Origin: an uncultured Woeseiaceae bacterium | Lineage (GTDB): Bacteria > Pseudomonadota > Gammaproteobacteria > Steroidobacterales > Woeseiaceae | Direction: 5' to 3' | Length of the DNA: 52,607 nucleotides | NCBI GenBank assembly: GCA_902517795.1 | Contig: CABYDR010000005.1 | Coordinates: 1 to 52,607, forward strand | Shown here: piece by piece, positions 40,602 to 49,326 of the stretch | Numbering within the stretch: the stretch's first letter is position 1 | How the letters are laid out: every line of letters starts with the position of its first letter | Made by a program: the position numbers and the translations under genes | The notes under the pieces: model-generated | The model's database searches: none | Seen by the model: only the letters and a program-made list of their open reading frames with translations | What the model was told of the DNA's origin: nothing

Positions 40602-41462
40602 ATGAAAAATAATCACTCAAATATGGGCCAATTATTTATTGTAGCTACACCAATTGGAAATAGGGGTGATATCACGAATCGTGCTCTGGAGATATTATCA
40701 GAATGTGATTCAGTTGCAGCTGAAGATACTCGTAAGACAAATTCACTTTTAGCTTCCTATGGATTAAAAAAGCAAATATATTCTGTCCATGATAACAATG
40801 AGGAGCTGGCCTCTAAGAAAATTGTCAAAAAAATTATAAATGGCTATTCGATAGCTCTTGTATGTGACGCAGGAACACCATGTATAAGTGATCCAGGCTA
40901 TCGACTAATCAAATTAGCTCATGAGGAGGGAATTAAAACTTATCCAATTCCTGGTCCAACCTCAATAGTTGCCGCTCTGTCTGCTTCTGGTTTAGCGTCA
41001 GATCGATTTTGTTTTGAAGGATTCCTTCACTCTAAAAGTGAAAAAAGAAAGTCTAGATTAAAAAATTTAGCGCGTGAAACTAGGACTATTATTTTTCTTA
41101 TATCGGTGCATAAAATCGAAGAAAATATAAAAGACATTATTTCAGTCTTCGGGGGTCAACGACAATGTTTTCTCGCGAGAGAGATGACTAAACTTCATGA
41201 GCAATATATTAGAACTGACCTTAATCATTTATATATTTCCTTGAAAAAAGATGAAATAAAAAAGAAAGGAGAATTTGTTCTCGTGCTAGAAGGAGTCAAA
41301 GAGAAGAATGAAACACCAGATATATTACTAGCAAAAAAGATTTATGAGGAGCTCTCAGGAGTCTTATCTAATAATAAGTTAATAAATTTGATTATGAAAA
41401 TCACAGAACTAAAGCGAAATGACACTTACGAACTTTTATTGAACTTAAAAAGAAAGAAATAA
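40602..41462 (+). CDS. rsmI: 16S rRNA 2'-O-ribose C1402 methyltransferase
   Basis: Methylates C1402 of 16S rRNA with SAM. The 286-aa SAM-dependent tetrapyrrole-methylase-fold protein has GQLFIVATPIGNRGDITNRALEIL, AAEDTRKT, VCDAGTPCISDPGYRLI and PIPGPTSIVAALSASGL. The tracked ORF begins 17 codons earlier; I chose ATG 40602 because MKNNHSNMGQLF mirrors the short N-terminal lead of the E. coli protein. ATG 40623 is a further option. It is divergent from lpoA. Confidence 0.94.
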   Translation: MKNNHSNMGQLFIVATPIGNRGDITNRALEILSECDSVAAEDTRKTNSLLASYGLKKQIYSVHDNNEELASKKIVKKIINGYSIALVCDAGTPCISDPGYRLIKLAHEEGIKTYPIPGPTSIVAALSASGLASDRFCFEGFLHSKSEKRKSRLKNLARETRTIIFLISVHKIEENIKDIISVFGGQRQCFLAREMTKLHEQYIRTDLNHLYISLKKDEIKKKGEFVLVLEGVKEKNETPDILLAKKIYEELSGVLSNNKLINLIMKITELKRNDTYELLLNLKRKK

Positions 41463-41641
41463 AAAATAGAGAATCCTCTTTGAGATATGCACTTCACTCA
41501 ATTACCAGGAGGCCCTCAAATGATGAAGATCAGATTGTTGATGTGATTGATTATTTATATAATTGTAATTATTTAATTACTCTATGGTTTTGAGTTTGGA
41601 TTAATAACTACTGTTCAATATCAAAAAAAAAGTTTAGATAA

Positions 41642-42313
41642 ATGATTCTAGAAGACCAAAATATACTAATCTCAACTGCAGCATTAATTGCATTTATCCA
41701 TACCATAATCGGACCAGATCACTATCTCGTTTTTGTAGCTCTCGGAAAAGCAAGGGATTGGAGCACATTAAAAACACTTAAATATACGACCATATGTTGT
41801 GTTGGCCATATATTGAGTTCAGTAATAATAGGATTTATAGGTATTTTCTTTGGAATTGAATTGGTCAAATTAGTCAATCTTGAAGAATTTCGTGGGCTGC
41901 TCTCGAGGTGGATGCTGTTATTTTTTGGTCTTATTTATTTTGTGTGGGGTTTAAGAAAAATAAGGATACATAAAAATAAAAAAAATCTTTCAGATAAGCA
42001 TAGCTATATCAACTCACAAAAAAAAGCATTCAATATAACGCCATGGGCACTATTTATAATCTTCGTTTTAGGTCCATGTGAGGCATTAATTCCATTATTA
42101 ATGTATCCAGCTATAGAGACAGATATGATGTTGGTCTTCCAGGTAGCACTCGTATTTGGAATTGTTACACTTGTTACGATGTTATTATCCGTTTTTTTGT
42201 TAGTGAGAAGTTTAAATATTTTTAAATTCAATTCTTTCGAAAAATATTCTCATGTAATTACAGGGGCATCCATCATGTTGTGCGCCATAGCAATAAATTT
42301 TGCAGGGTTATGA
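41642..42313 (+). CDS. Six-helix metal-permease-like membrane protein (NiCoT/UreH superfamily)
   Basis: A 223-aa inner-membrane protein with about six helices. Helix I has H20 followed by GPDHY (H-x5-DH), recalling the H-x4-DH motif of nickel/cobalt permeases; VGHILSS (H56) and GPCEALIPLLMYPA (144-157) are further conserved-looking polar motifs inside membrane segments. A short Lys/His-rich cytoplasmic loop (108-130) lies between the halves. Databases often label such proteins TauE/SafE- or UreH-like. Substrate may be Ni, Co or Fe, but nothing in the neighbourhood settles it. No metal-responsive riboswitch was recognised upstream. Confidence 0.7.
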   Translation: MILEDQNILISTAALIAFIHTIIGPDHYLVFVALGKARDWSTLKTLKYTTICCVGHILSSVIIGFIGIFFGIELVKLVNLEEFRGLLSRWMLLFFGLIYFVWGLRKIRIHKNKKNLSDKHSYINSQKKAFNITPWALFIIFVLGPCEALIPLLMYPAIETDMMLVFQVALVFGIVTLVTMLLSVFLLVRSLNIFKFNSFEKYSHVITGASIMLCAIAINFAGL

Positions 42314-42442
42314 GTAGTCAATTATGATGTTGATCTTATTTTTTGAATTATGGATGCTTGAATATTTGATATAAAGAATATACACAGTAATCAGACTGAA
42401 ATAACTGTATCTTTTAGAAAATTTTCAGTAATCTCTTTACTT

Positions 42443-42801
42443 AGAGTTGGCCTTGCAATCGCTGGTGATACTTATCACGAGAGGAAAGTCCGGGCTCCTT
42501 CGGAAAAAGTGCCAGGTAACACCTGGAGGGTGCGAACCCATGGATAGTGCAGCAGAAAATATACCGCCTAAGTACTCAAGTAACGGTAAGGTTGAAATGG
42601 TGCGGTAAGAGCGCACCGCATAAATGGTAACATTTATGGCTAGGAAAACCCCACTTGGAGCAAGACCAAATAGAGAAGTGCCTGATTAATTTCAGATCGT
42701 CGATTCCGAGCGAACTTCTGGGTAGGTTGCATGAGATAGTTGGTGACAACTATCCTAGATGAATGATTGTACTCGACAGAACCCGGCTTACGGCCAACTC
42801 T
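42443..42801 (+). ncRNA. rnpB: RNase P RNA, bacterial type A
   Basis: Catalytic RNA that matures tRNA 5' ends. The ends pair as P1 (agagttggcc / ggccaactct). Conserved cores are present in order: gaggaaagtccgggctcc, gccaggtaacacctgg, ggtgcggtaagagcgcaccgc, ggagcaagaccaaatag, tagatgaatgattg and acagaacccggctta. The 359-nt size suits type A. Its place between rsmI and mraZ matches Pseudomonas and relatives. The promoter is not clear; taatct near 42429 could be a -10. No strong terminator follows. Confidence 0.97.
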
Positions 42802-43076
42802 TTCTTCTGAAAAAAATAAATATCAATATAAATCAATTGTTTAATTCCTAATTTTAAATAATTAATTAAATCATTCGCGCAAAAAGCGTACAAATAGTTT
42901 CTATAAGTAAAACTATTATGTAACTTTTTTTTCAATAAAATCAGACATATATTGTAGATTAGATATATTACTTAAGTAATTGATTTATAGTTCCAATTGG
43001 CTTCTTATATTTTATTTTTTTATTGATGGTTTTTCCCTAAGTCATTGTCTTCGCTGAAAATGATAATACTCAATTA

Positions 43077-43105
43077 TTGACGCTTAAAAAGCATGAGAAT
43101 ATAGT
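43077..43105 (+). promoter_or_regulatory. Promoter of the dcw cluster (Pmra)
   Basis: TTGACG (43077-43082) and TATAGT (43100-43105) are separated by exactly 17 bases, a near-ideal sigma-70 promoter. The predicted start of transcription is about 43112, immediately before the MraZ repeats and about 65 bases before mraZ. Confidence 0.8.
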
Positions 43106-43114
43106 GTTTTTATG

Positions 43115-43138
43115 TGGGTAAATGTGGATATTAATGGT
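43115..43138 (+). promoter_or_regulatory. MraZ operator (three 10-bp-spaced TGGN repeats)
   Basis: TGGG at 43115, TGGA at 43125 and TGGT at 43135 recur at exact 10-base steps. MraZ of E. coli binds direct TGGGN repeats spaced this way just after its own promoter. The position right at the predicted transcription start fits autorepression of the dcw operon by MraZ. Confidence 0.75.
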
Positions 43139-43175
43139 TAATACGGTCGTGTATACCAAATAATGATTAAAGAAA

Positions 43176-43628
43176 ATGATGTTTCGTGGAGTTACAAAAG
43201 TTACTTTAGATGCAAAAGGAAGATTAGCTATTCCTACAAGATACAGAGAAAAGCTAATCTCACGGTGCGATGGTCAAACAGTGGTCACGGTCGATCGAGA
43301 CTATTGCCTTTTGATTTATCCTTATCCAGATTGGGAAGAGATTGAGAGAAAATTGATTCGTTTACCAAGTTTAAATAAGCAAGCAAGACGACTACAGCGA
43401 TTGATGGTTGGTTATGCAACTGAAATTGAGCTAGACGGCAATGGAAGAATATTGATTTCAAAAGAACTAAGAGAATTTGCTGACATAGAACGTCATGCAA
43501 TCTTGATTGGTCAAGGAAAAAAATTTGAACTATGGGATGATCAAGCGTGGAGTGAAAAGCGTGATTCTTGGTTAAATATGGATGATGAAAATGACCTCTC
43601 TGGAGAGCTGGATACAATTTCACTTTGA
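43176..43628 (+). CDS. mraZ: Transcriptional regulator MraZ
   Basis: DNA-binding regulator of the division and cell-wall cluster. The 150-aa protein has two AbrB-like SpoVT/MraZ repeats: FRGVTKVTLDAKGRLAIPTRYRE at the start and ATEIELDGNGRILISKELREFA about residue 78. The two DxxGR motifs are the known DNA contacts. ATG at 43179 (MFRG) is an equally likely start. It lies first in the cluster behind its own operator, 19 bases before rsmH. Confidence 0.95.
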   Translation: MMFRGVTKVTLDAKGRLAIPTRYREKLISRCDGQTVVTVDRDYCLLIYPYPDWEEIERKLIRLPSLNKQARRLQRLMVGYATEIELDGNGRILISKELREFADIERHAILIGQGKKFELWDDQAWSEKRDSWLNMDDENDLSGELDTISL

Positions 43629-43647
43629 TAATTTGAGATAAATTAAA

Positions 43648-44574
43648 GTGAACAAAGAGCACATACCTGTACTTCTTGATGAGGTTAAAGAGGGATTGAA
43701 TATAAAAAAAAATGGTATTTACATAGATGGTACTTTTGGGAGAGGTGGTCACAGCAAAATGATTTTGTCGCAGCTGGGATCAAAGGGTCGACTTGTTGGA
43801 ATAGATAGAGATCCTGAAGCAAGTGAAAGCTTAAATACAATATTTGAGACGGATGAAAGATTTAAATTTATAAAAAATGAAATGGCTAATATCAAAGAAA
43901 TAACAGTTGATAATTTTAAATCAGGAAAGATTAATGGACTCCTTCTTGATTTAGGGGTTTCATCACCACAATTGGACAATGCTTACAGGGGATTTAGTTT
44001 CCAAAAACAGGGCCCCCTGGACATGAGAATGGATTCAAATAATGGAATAAGTGCTGCCAAATGGCTTGAAAAGGTTAGTGAAAATAAATTAAGGCATATT
44101 CTATTCAAGTATGGTGAAGAGAGGTTCTCATCCAGAATTGCTAGGGCAATTATTAGACATAGGAAAGAAAAAATAATTAAAACAACCACAGAACTAGCAG
44201 ATATTGTAAAGAAAGCATATCCAAAGACTCATCAAAAAAAACATCCTGCAACAAAGACTTTTCAGGCAATTCGTATATATGTAAATGACGAATTAAAGCA
44301 GCTAGAGAAAGCTCTTAATGCCAGTATTGAAATACTAGAAAGAGGCGGAAGGATTTGTGTGATTAGTTTCCATTCACTTGAAGACAGAATTGTAAAAAGA
44401 TTCATGAAATCGGCCTCATTAGAGGCTGATCAATATAGAGGATTGCCTGAAGTTCCAGATGATTACAAGCCAAAATTAAAAATTATTGGGAAGGCTATAA
44501 AGTCAAAGGTTGATGAGATTTCCAATAACATCAGAAGTAGAAGTGCAGTGTTAAGGGTAGCAGAGAGATTATAG
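43648..44574 (+). CDS. rsmH: 16S rRNA N4-cytosine C1402 methyltransferase
   Basis: Methylates N4 of C1402; RsmI, also in the window, adds the 2'-O-methyl to the same base. The 308-aa protein has HIPVLLDEV, the SAM loop DGTFGRGGHSKMIL, LDLGVSSPQLD, RGFSF...GPLDMRM and the C-terminal ISFHSLEDRIVK. The start is a GTG at 43648. Normally ftsL follows; here ftsZ follows after 27 bases. Confidence 0.96.
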   Translation: MNKEHIPVLLDEVKEGLNIKKNGIYIDGTFGRGGHSKMILSQLGSKGRLVGIDRDPEASESLNTIFETDERFKFIKNEMANIKEITVDNFKSGKINGLLLDLGVSSPQLDNAYRGFSFQKQGPLDMRMDSNNGISAAKWLEKVSENKLRHILFKYGEERFSSRIARAIIRHRKEKIIKTTTELADIVKKAYPKTHQKKHPATKTFQAIRIYVNDELKQLEKALNASIEILERGGRICVISFHSLEDRIVKRFMKSASLEADQYRGLPEVPDDYKPKLKIIGKAIKSKVDEISNNIRSRSAVLRVAERL

Positions 44575-44601
44575 ATTAATTAAATTGTAACGGAGGATTA
44601 A

Positions 44602-45750
44602 ATGTTTGAATTAATGGATGCTCACAGTCAGAGTGCCGTCATAAAAGTCATTGGTGTAGGTGGCGGAGGAGGAAATGCTGTTTCACATATGGTGAATACA
44701 GGAATTGAGGGAGTTGATTTTGTCTGTGCAAATACTGATGCTCAGGCTCTCAATACTGCAAAAGTTAAAACAGCATTACAAATTGGATGCAATATCACAA
44801 AAGGTTTAGGTGCTGGAGCTGACCCTGATATTGGTCGACAAGCCGCTATGGAAGACCGCGACAGAATTGTTGAAGTTATTGAGGGTGCAGATATGTTGTT
44901 TATAACTGCAGGAATGGGAGGAGGCACTGGAACTGGAGCAGCTCCAGTTGTTGCTCAAGTTGCTAAGGAGCTTGGAATATTGACTGTTGCTGTAGTCACT
45001 AAGCCATTTGAGCTTGAGGGATCAAAAAGAATGACAATTGCTGATCATGGTATAGCAGAGCTCAGTAAATACGTTGATTCACTTATTACAATACCAAATG
45101 AAAAACTTCTTGCGGTTCTCGGTTCTGACACAACACTTATTGATGCCTTTCAAGCCGCGAATGAAGTTCTTCAAGGTGCTGTACAAGGTATTGCCGAATT
45201 AATCACAACACCAGGAACAATGAATGTTGACTTTGCTGACGTTAGAACAGTTATGTCAGAGATGGGGATGGCCATGATGGGATCTGGTGTATCCAGTGGA
45301 GAGGGAAGAGCTAGAGAAGCTGCTGAGGCAGCAATCTCGAGTCCACTTCTCGAAGACGTCAACCTTTCTGGCGCAAATGGGATACTTGTTAATGTTACAT
45401 CTGATCTTAATTTGACTATTGGTGAATTTTCTGAAATTGGCGATACGATTAAAGAATTTGCTGCATCTGATGCTACAGTAATTATAGGGTCCGCTTTGGA
45501 TCAGTCGATGAAAGATGAGGTTAGGGTGACAGTCGTTGCTACTGGATTAGGAAAGCATGCTTCCCAATCTTCACCAATGAGAATCATAAAAAAGGACAAT
45601 GCAGATAACAAAGATGCTTCTCCAGATTACGATTCACTCAGTAAGCCCATTTCTGAGAGAAAAAGAGCGGTAGGAGATGATGTAAATGATTCTGAAACTA
45701 CCGAAGATTTGTTGAATGTCCCTGCTTTTCTCAGAAGGCAGGCTGATTAA
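44602..45750 (+). CDS. ftsZ: Cell-division GTPase FtsZ, located between rsmH and ftsL
   Basis: Tubulin-like GTPase that forms the division ring. The 382-aa protein begins [27 protein letters not shown], has the tubulin signature [13 protein letters not shown], and ends in [11 protein letters not shown], the conserved tail that binds FtsA and ZipA. The whole family length and all motifs are present, so it looks functional. A strong Shine-Dalgarno (ggagg) precedes the ATG. The location is unusual: in most dcw clusters ftsZ is at the far end after ftsQ-ftsA. A perfect hairpin follows it. Confidence 0.97.
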   Translation: MFELMDAHSQSAVIKVIGVGGGGGNAVSHMVNTGIEGVDFVCANTDAQALNTAKVKTALQIGCNITKGLGAGADPDIGRQAAMEDRDRIVEVIEGADMLFITAGMGGGTGTGAAPVVAQVAKELGILTVAVVTKPFELEGSKRMTIADHGIAELSKYVDSLITIPNEKLLAVLGSDTTLIDAFQAANEVLQGAVQGIAELITTPGTMNVDFADVRTVMSEMGMAMMGSGVSSGEGRAREAAEAAISSPLLEDVNLSGANGILVNVTSDLNLTIGEFSEIGDTIKEFAASDATVIIGSALDQSMKDEVRVTVVATGLGKHASQSSPMRIIKKDNADNKDASPDYDSLSKPISERKRAVGDDVNDSETTEDLLNVPAFLRRQAD

Positions 45751-45759
45751 AGCAAATTG

Positions 45760-45786
45760 TTATTGAGCAGCACTGCTGCTCAATAA
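45760..45786 (+). repeat. Perfect 12-bp hairpin between ftsZ and ftsL
   Basis: ttattgagcagc-act-gctgctcaataa is a perfect inverted repeat with a 3-base loop, ten bases after the ftsZ stop. The sequence after it (tatgggggttattttctgg) lacks a T run, so it is not a standard terminator; it may be an attenuator, an mRNA stabiliser or a processing site. A weaker stem (cctgc/gcagg) lies in the last codons of ftsZ. Confidence 0.85.
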
Positions 45787-45832
45787 TATGGGGGTTATTT
45801 TCTGGATATGATTTCTTCAGAAAAAATCGAAG

Positions 45833-46111
45833 ATGAATCATTTTAATTCATCATTTAAATTATTTTTGAGCATTCTGATCTGCTCTTCCTCTGCCATATC
45901 GATGATTTTTATTAAACATGAATCTCGAGAGCTTTTCATTGAGTTAGAAGATTTAAAACAAGCTAGAGATGAGCTAAACATAAAGTGGAGTGAGCTCAAA
46001 TCACAGGAAAACCGCTTGGCAAATTCAGTCAGAATAGAACAACTTGCAAAAGAAAATCTTGAAATGCATAAACCGAACCTTGATAGCATGAGGATATATA
46101 AGAAAAAATGA
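45833..46111 (+). CDS. ftsL: Cell-division protein FtsL
   Basis: Small bitopic divisome protein that works with FtsB and FtsQ. The 92-aa protein has a short cytoplasmic N-terminus, one membrane segment (about 9-27, LFLSILICSSSAISMIFI) and a periplasmic coiled-coil (ELFIELEDLKQARDELNIKWSELKSQENRLANSVRIEQLAKENLEM). The identity rests on this layout and on position just before ftsI, with a four-base ATGA overlap. Confidence 0.9.
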   Translation: MNHFNSSFKLFLSILICSSSAISMIFIKHESRELFIELEDLKQARDELNIKWSELKSQENRLANSVRIEQLAKENLEMHKPNLDSMRIYKKK

Positions 46112-47823
46112 GAAGGGGTGCAGAAACCAGAGAAGAGATTTCTCGAAGATTTGTTGTAAGATCACTCTGGGTTTTTGGGGTGTTCGTGTTTTTTTCTTTC
46201 TTTTTGGTGGTCAGAGCAACTTACCTGCAGGTTCTGAATAAAAATTTTTTAATAGAGCAGGGGAATATCAGGCAAATCAGAGATATAAATATTGCAGCAT
46301 ACCGTGGAACAATAAATGATCGAAATAATAAGCCATTAGCAATTAGTATCCCTGTTGATACTATCTCTATCAATCCTAAGAACTTTAATGAGGACGATAT
46401 AAAACTCGAACAGCTCTCTGTTCTGCTTAGGAGGGATCATGAAGAATTAAAAAAATCAATCAAAAATTCTAAGAACAAAAGTTTCTTGTATATCGAAAGG
46501 AAGGTACCTACAGATATTTCAGATCAGATAAAGTTACTTAATATAGCTAAATTGGATTTCAAGAGAGAGTATAAACGCTCATACCCTGCCGGTGAGATAA
46601 TTTCACAACTTTTGGGTCTAACTAATATAAATGAGGAGGGAAAAGAGGGAGTGGAGTTACAGTATGATGCATCTCTTAGGGGGATTCCAGGTGTCAAGAG
46701 AATTCTTAAAGATAAGCACAATAGACATATTGAAAATATAAAAATAATCAAATCCCCTAAATCAGGAACAGATCTTATGCTTAGTATTGATCTGAGGTTG
46801 CAGCATATTGCTCACAGGGCATTAGAGAGAGCGATAATAGAAAATAAGGCATATTCTGGAAGCGTGATTCTTGTGGATGCCCCAAGAGGTGAAATCTTGG
46901 CAATAGCAAATTACCCTTCGTATGATAACAACGAGACATTTTCTCTGAATCCTGATTCTATGAGGAATCGAGCAATTATTGATATGTATGAACCCGGTTC
47001 AAGTATAAAGCCATTTATACTGGCCAGAGCTGTTGATTCTGGTTTGTATGATTTGGCTAGCCTCATTGATACGTCTCCTGTAAAAATTGGATCCAGAACT
47101 ATAAGAGACAGAAGAGAACTTGGCGAGGTAGATTTAGCTACAGTTCTTATGAAATCCTCTAATGCAGGTATGAGTAGAATTGGTTTGAGCCTTGAGTCTG
47201 ATGCATTATGGGAAATGATGAGTGATTTTGGGTTTGGTACATATGTCACCGATGGTTTTCCTGGAGAATCGAGGGGTCGATTACATCACCATACTGAGTG
47301 GGGAGAAATCGGTAAAGCTACAATGTCATATGGATATGGTATTACGGTAACCCCGATACAACTTGCTCAAGCATATTCAGTGATAGCGAACAATGGTCTA
47401 TATGCCCCATTATCTTTGCGCAAGGGCTTGTTTCAAGAGAGCAAGAGAGTCATTAATGAAGATACGGCCAAAACTCTTCTCAGAATGCTCGAACAAGTTG
47501 TAGAAGACGGTACCTCAAAAAAAGCTGCTGTTAATGGCTATCGTATTGGAGGAAAGTCAGGAACAGCATGGAAAACCTCAGGAGCGGGTGGATACAGCAC
47601 AGACAGATATAGATCAATATTTGCTGGAATTGCACCTATCGATGATCCGAGATTAGTCGCTGTTGTATTCATTGAAGAACCAACAGGAGAATTCTATTAT
47701 GGGGGCGATGTTGCAGCGCCTGTTTTTTCAGAAATAATTTCACAATCACTTCAATTGCTCTCGATTCCACCCCAAGGCTTCATTACAAAACCAGATTTAG
47801 TTGCAGATAATAAAAACGATTAA
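46108..47823 (+). CDS. ftsI: Septal peptidoglycan transpeptidase FtsI (PBP3)
   Basis: Crosslinks septal peptidoglycan. The 571-aa protein has a membrane anchor (about 20-36), the pedestal domain (RGTINDRNNKPLA), and the penicillin-binding domain with EPGSSIKP (S298 nucleophile, K301), SSN (350-352) and KSGTA. The usual STVK is SSIK here, a mild change. It overlaps ftsL by four bases and precedes murE by nine. Confidence 0.96.
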   Translation: MRRGAETREEISRRFVVRSLWVFGVFVFFSFFLVVRATYLQVLNKNFLIEQGNIRQIRDINIAAYRGTINDRNNKPLAISIPVDTISINPKNFNEDDIKLEQLSVLLRRDHEELKKSIKNSKNKSFLYIERKVPTDISDQIKLLNIAKLDFKREYKRSYPAGEIISQLLGLTNINEEGKEGVELQYDASLRGIPGVKRILKDKHNRHIENIKIIKSPKSGTDLMLSIDLRLQHIAHRALERAIIENKAYSGSVILVDAPRGEILAIANYPSYDNNETFSLNPDSMRNRAIIDMYEPGSSIKPFILARAVDSGLYDLASLIDTSPVKIGSRTIRDRRELGEVDLATVLMKSSNAGMSRIGLSLESDALWEMMSDFGFGTYVTDGFPGESRGRLHHHTEWGEIGKATMSYGYGITVTPIQLAQAYSVIANNGLYAPLSLRKGLFQESKRVINEDTAKTLLRMLEQVVEDGTSKKAAVNGYRIGGKSGTAWKTSGAGGYSTDRYRSIFAGIAPIDDPRLVAVVFIEEPTGEFYYGGDVAAPVFSEIISQSLQLLSIPPQGFITKPDLVADNKND

Positions 47824-47832
47824 TTTATTTTA

Positions 47833-49326
47833 ATGAAATCAAAAGCACATAACCTCAAGGATCTTTTGTCTGGAATAACAGATGCCCCACCAATCAAATA
47901 CAATAATATTTGTGATGACAGTAGATATATTGATAAAGGTAATGTTTTCTTTGCAGTTAAGGGTTTAAGTTCTGATGGTTGTGATTATATAGAGTCCGCT
48001 ATTGATTCTGGTGCATGTGCAGTTGTCTATGAGCCACCTTATGATCTAACTAATATTGAGACATCAGTCCCAATCATCGCTGTAGAAGATTTAAAATTAG
48101 AAATTTCTAAGATAGTTTCGAGACATTATGAGAGCAGTATCAATGAAATGAACATCATTGGTGTTACAGGAACAAATGGGAAAACAACTGTATCCTGGTT
48201 AATCCATCAAGGGTTTAAAAAAATTGGATATAAATCAGCTTATATTGGTACATTGGGATATGGCCTTGAAAATCTAAATCCCAATGAATTAACCACACCA
48301 TCATGCATGAAATTGCATAAGATACTGAGTGAATTTCAAAATTCTGGTGTTGAGTATGTAGTTATGGAAATTTCGTCTCATGCAATTGATCAGAGGAGAA
48401 TAGAAGGGATAAATTTCAACTCAGTTATTTTTACAAATTTATCCAGAGATCACATTGATTATCATGGAACCATGGAGAACTATGGTGAAACAAAGGCAAA
48501 ACTTTTTTTGGAGAGAAAATCAAAGATCAAAATTATTAATATAAATGATTCCTATGGAAGTTCACTTATAGAGCGTATTGATGGGGAGGTAATCTCTACT
48601 TCAATTGAACCCATCAATAATGAGGTAGATAAGTTCATCCATGTAACCAATTACGAAATCAATGGATCTGGATTTGATATTGATTTGAAGTCATCTTGGG
48701 GCGCTCTCAAAACTCATGTTCCACTCTTAGGAAAATTTAATATTGAGAATTTCATACAAGCTATAGCCTTATTTTTAAGTCTCGGTTTTTCATTGAATAA
48801 GATTCAGGAAATAATAGAGGAAATGAGAACCCCATCGGGCAGAATGGAATTAGTTGATCTTAGTAATGCCTCCTTGTTACCGAAAGTTTTAGTTGATTTT
48901 TCTCACACTCCAGATGCCTTGAAACTCTCTCTTCAATCAATTCGCAATCATTATGATGGAAAAATTTGGTGTGTATTCGGCTGTGGAGGTGATCGAGATA
49001 GAGGAAAAAGAAAAATGATGGGTAAAATAGCAGAGCAGTATGCCGATTATGTCATTGTAACAAGTGATAATCCAAGGAATGAAAATCCTGAAAAAATCAT
49101 ATCAGATATTCTCGAGGGAATTTCTATTGAGGTCGAGACAATTGTGAACAGAGAAGAAGCGATTAATTTCGCCGTTATGAAGGCAGATAAGAATGAAATT
49201 ATCCTGGTCGCAGGTAAAGGTCATGAGAGTTATCAAAAAATTGGAAAAAAAACTTTGGATTTTTCAGATCATGAGATTTCAAAGAGCTCTTTGATAAGAA
49301 GGCTGAGGAAAATCAAAAATGATTGA
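47833..49326 (+). CDS. murE: UDP-MurNAc-L-Ala-D-Glu:meso-diaminopimelate ligase
   Basis: Adds meso-DAP to the peptide stem. The 497-aa Mur ligase has DSRYIDKGNVFFAVKG at the start, the ATP loop GVTGTNGKTT, and SDNPRNENP; the DNPR motif is the known marker for meso-DAP over lysine. The C-terminal AGKGHESYQ is also typical. It overlaps murF by eight bases. Confidence 0.97.
   Translation: MKSKAHNLKDLLSGITDAPPIKYNNICDDSRYIDKGNVFFAVKGLSSDGCDYIESAIDSGACAVVYEPPYDLTNIETSVPIIAVEDLKLEISKIVSRHYESSINEMNIIGVTGTNGKTTVSWLIHQGFKKIGYKSAYIGTLGYGLENLNPNELTTPSCMKLHKILSEFQNSGVEYVVMEISSHAIDQRRIEGINFNSVIFTNLSRDHIDYHGTMENYGETKAKLFLERKSKIKIININDSYGSSLIERIDGEVISTSIEPINNEVDKFIHVTNYEINGSGFDIDLKSSWGALKTHVPLLGKFNIENFIQAIALFLSLGFSLNKIQEIIEEMRTPSGRMELVDLSNASLLPKVLVDFSHTPDALKLSLQSIRNHYDGKIWCVFGCGGDRDRGKRKMMGKIAEQYADYVIVTSDNPRNENPEKIISDILEGISIEVETIVNREEAINFAVMKADKNEIILVAGKGHESYQKIGKKTLDFSDHEISKSSLIRRLRKIKND

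Larger units (their letters stand above)
42802..43175. other. 374-base AT-rich gap between rnpB and mraZ
   Basis: The first 270 bases are very AT-rich and hold no ORF, RNA fold or repeat that I recognise. The last 100 bases contain the mraZ promoter and MraZ operator, described separately. The ORFs tracked across this stretch are short and off-frame. Confidence 0.7.

Noticed and set aside
43285-43752. 155-aa minus-strand ORF across mraZ and rsmH
   Set aside because: Covers two certain genes in antisense, with low-complexity His/Tyr/Phe-rich sequence.
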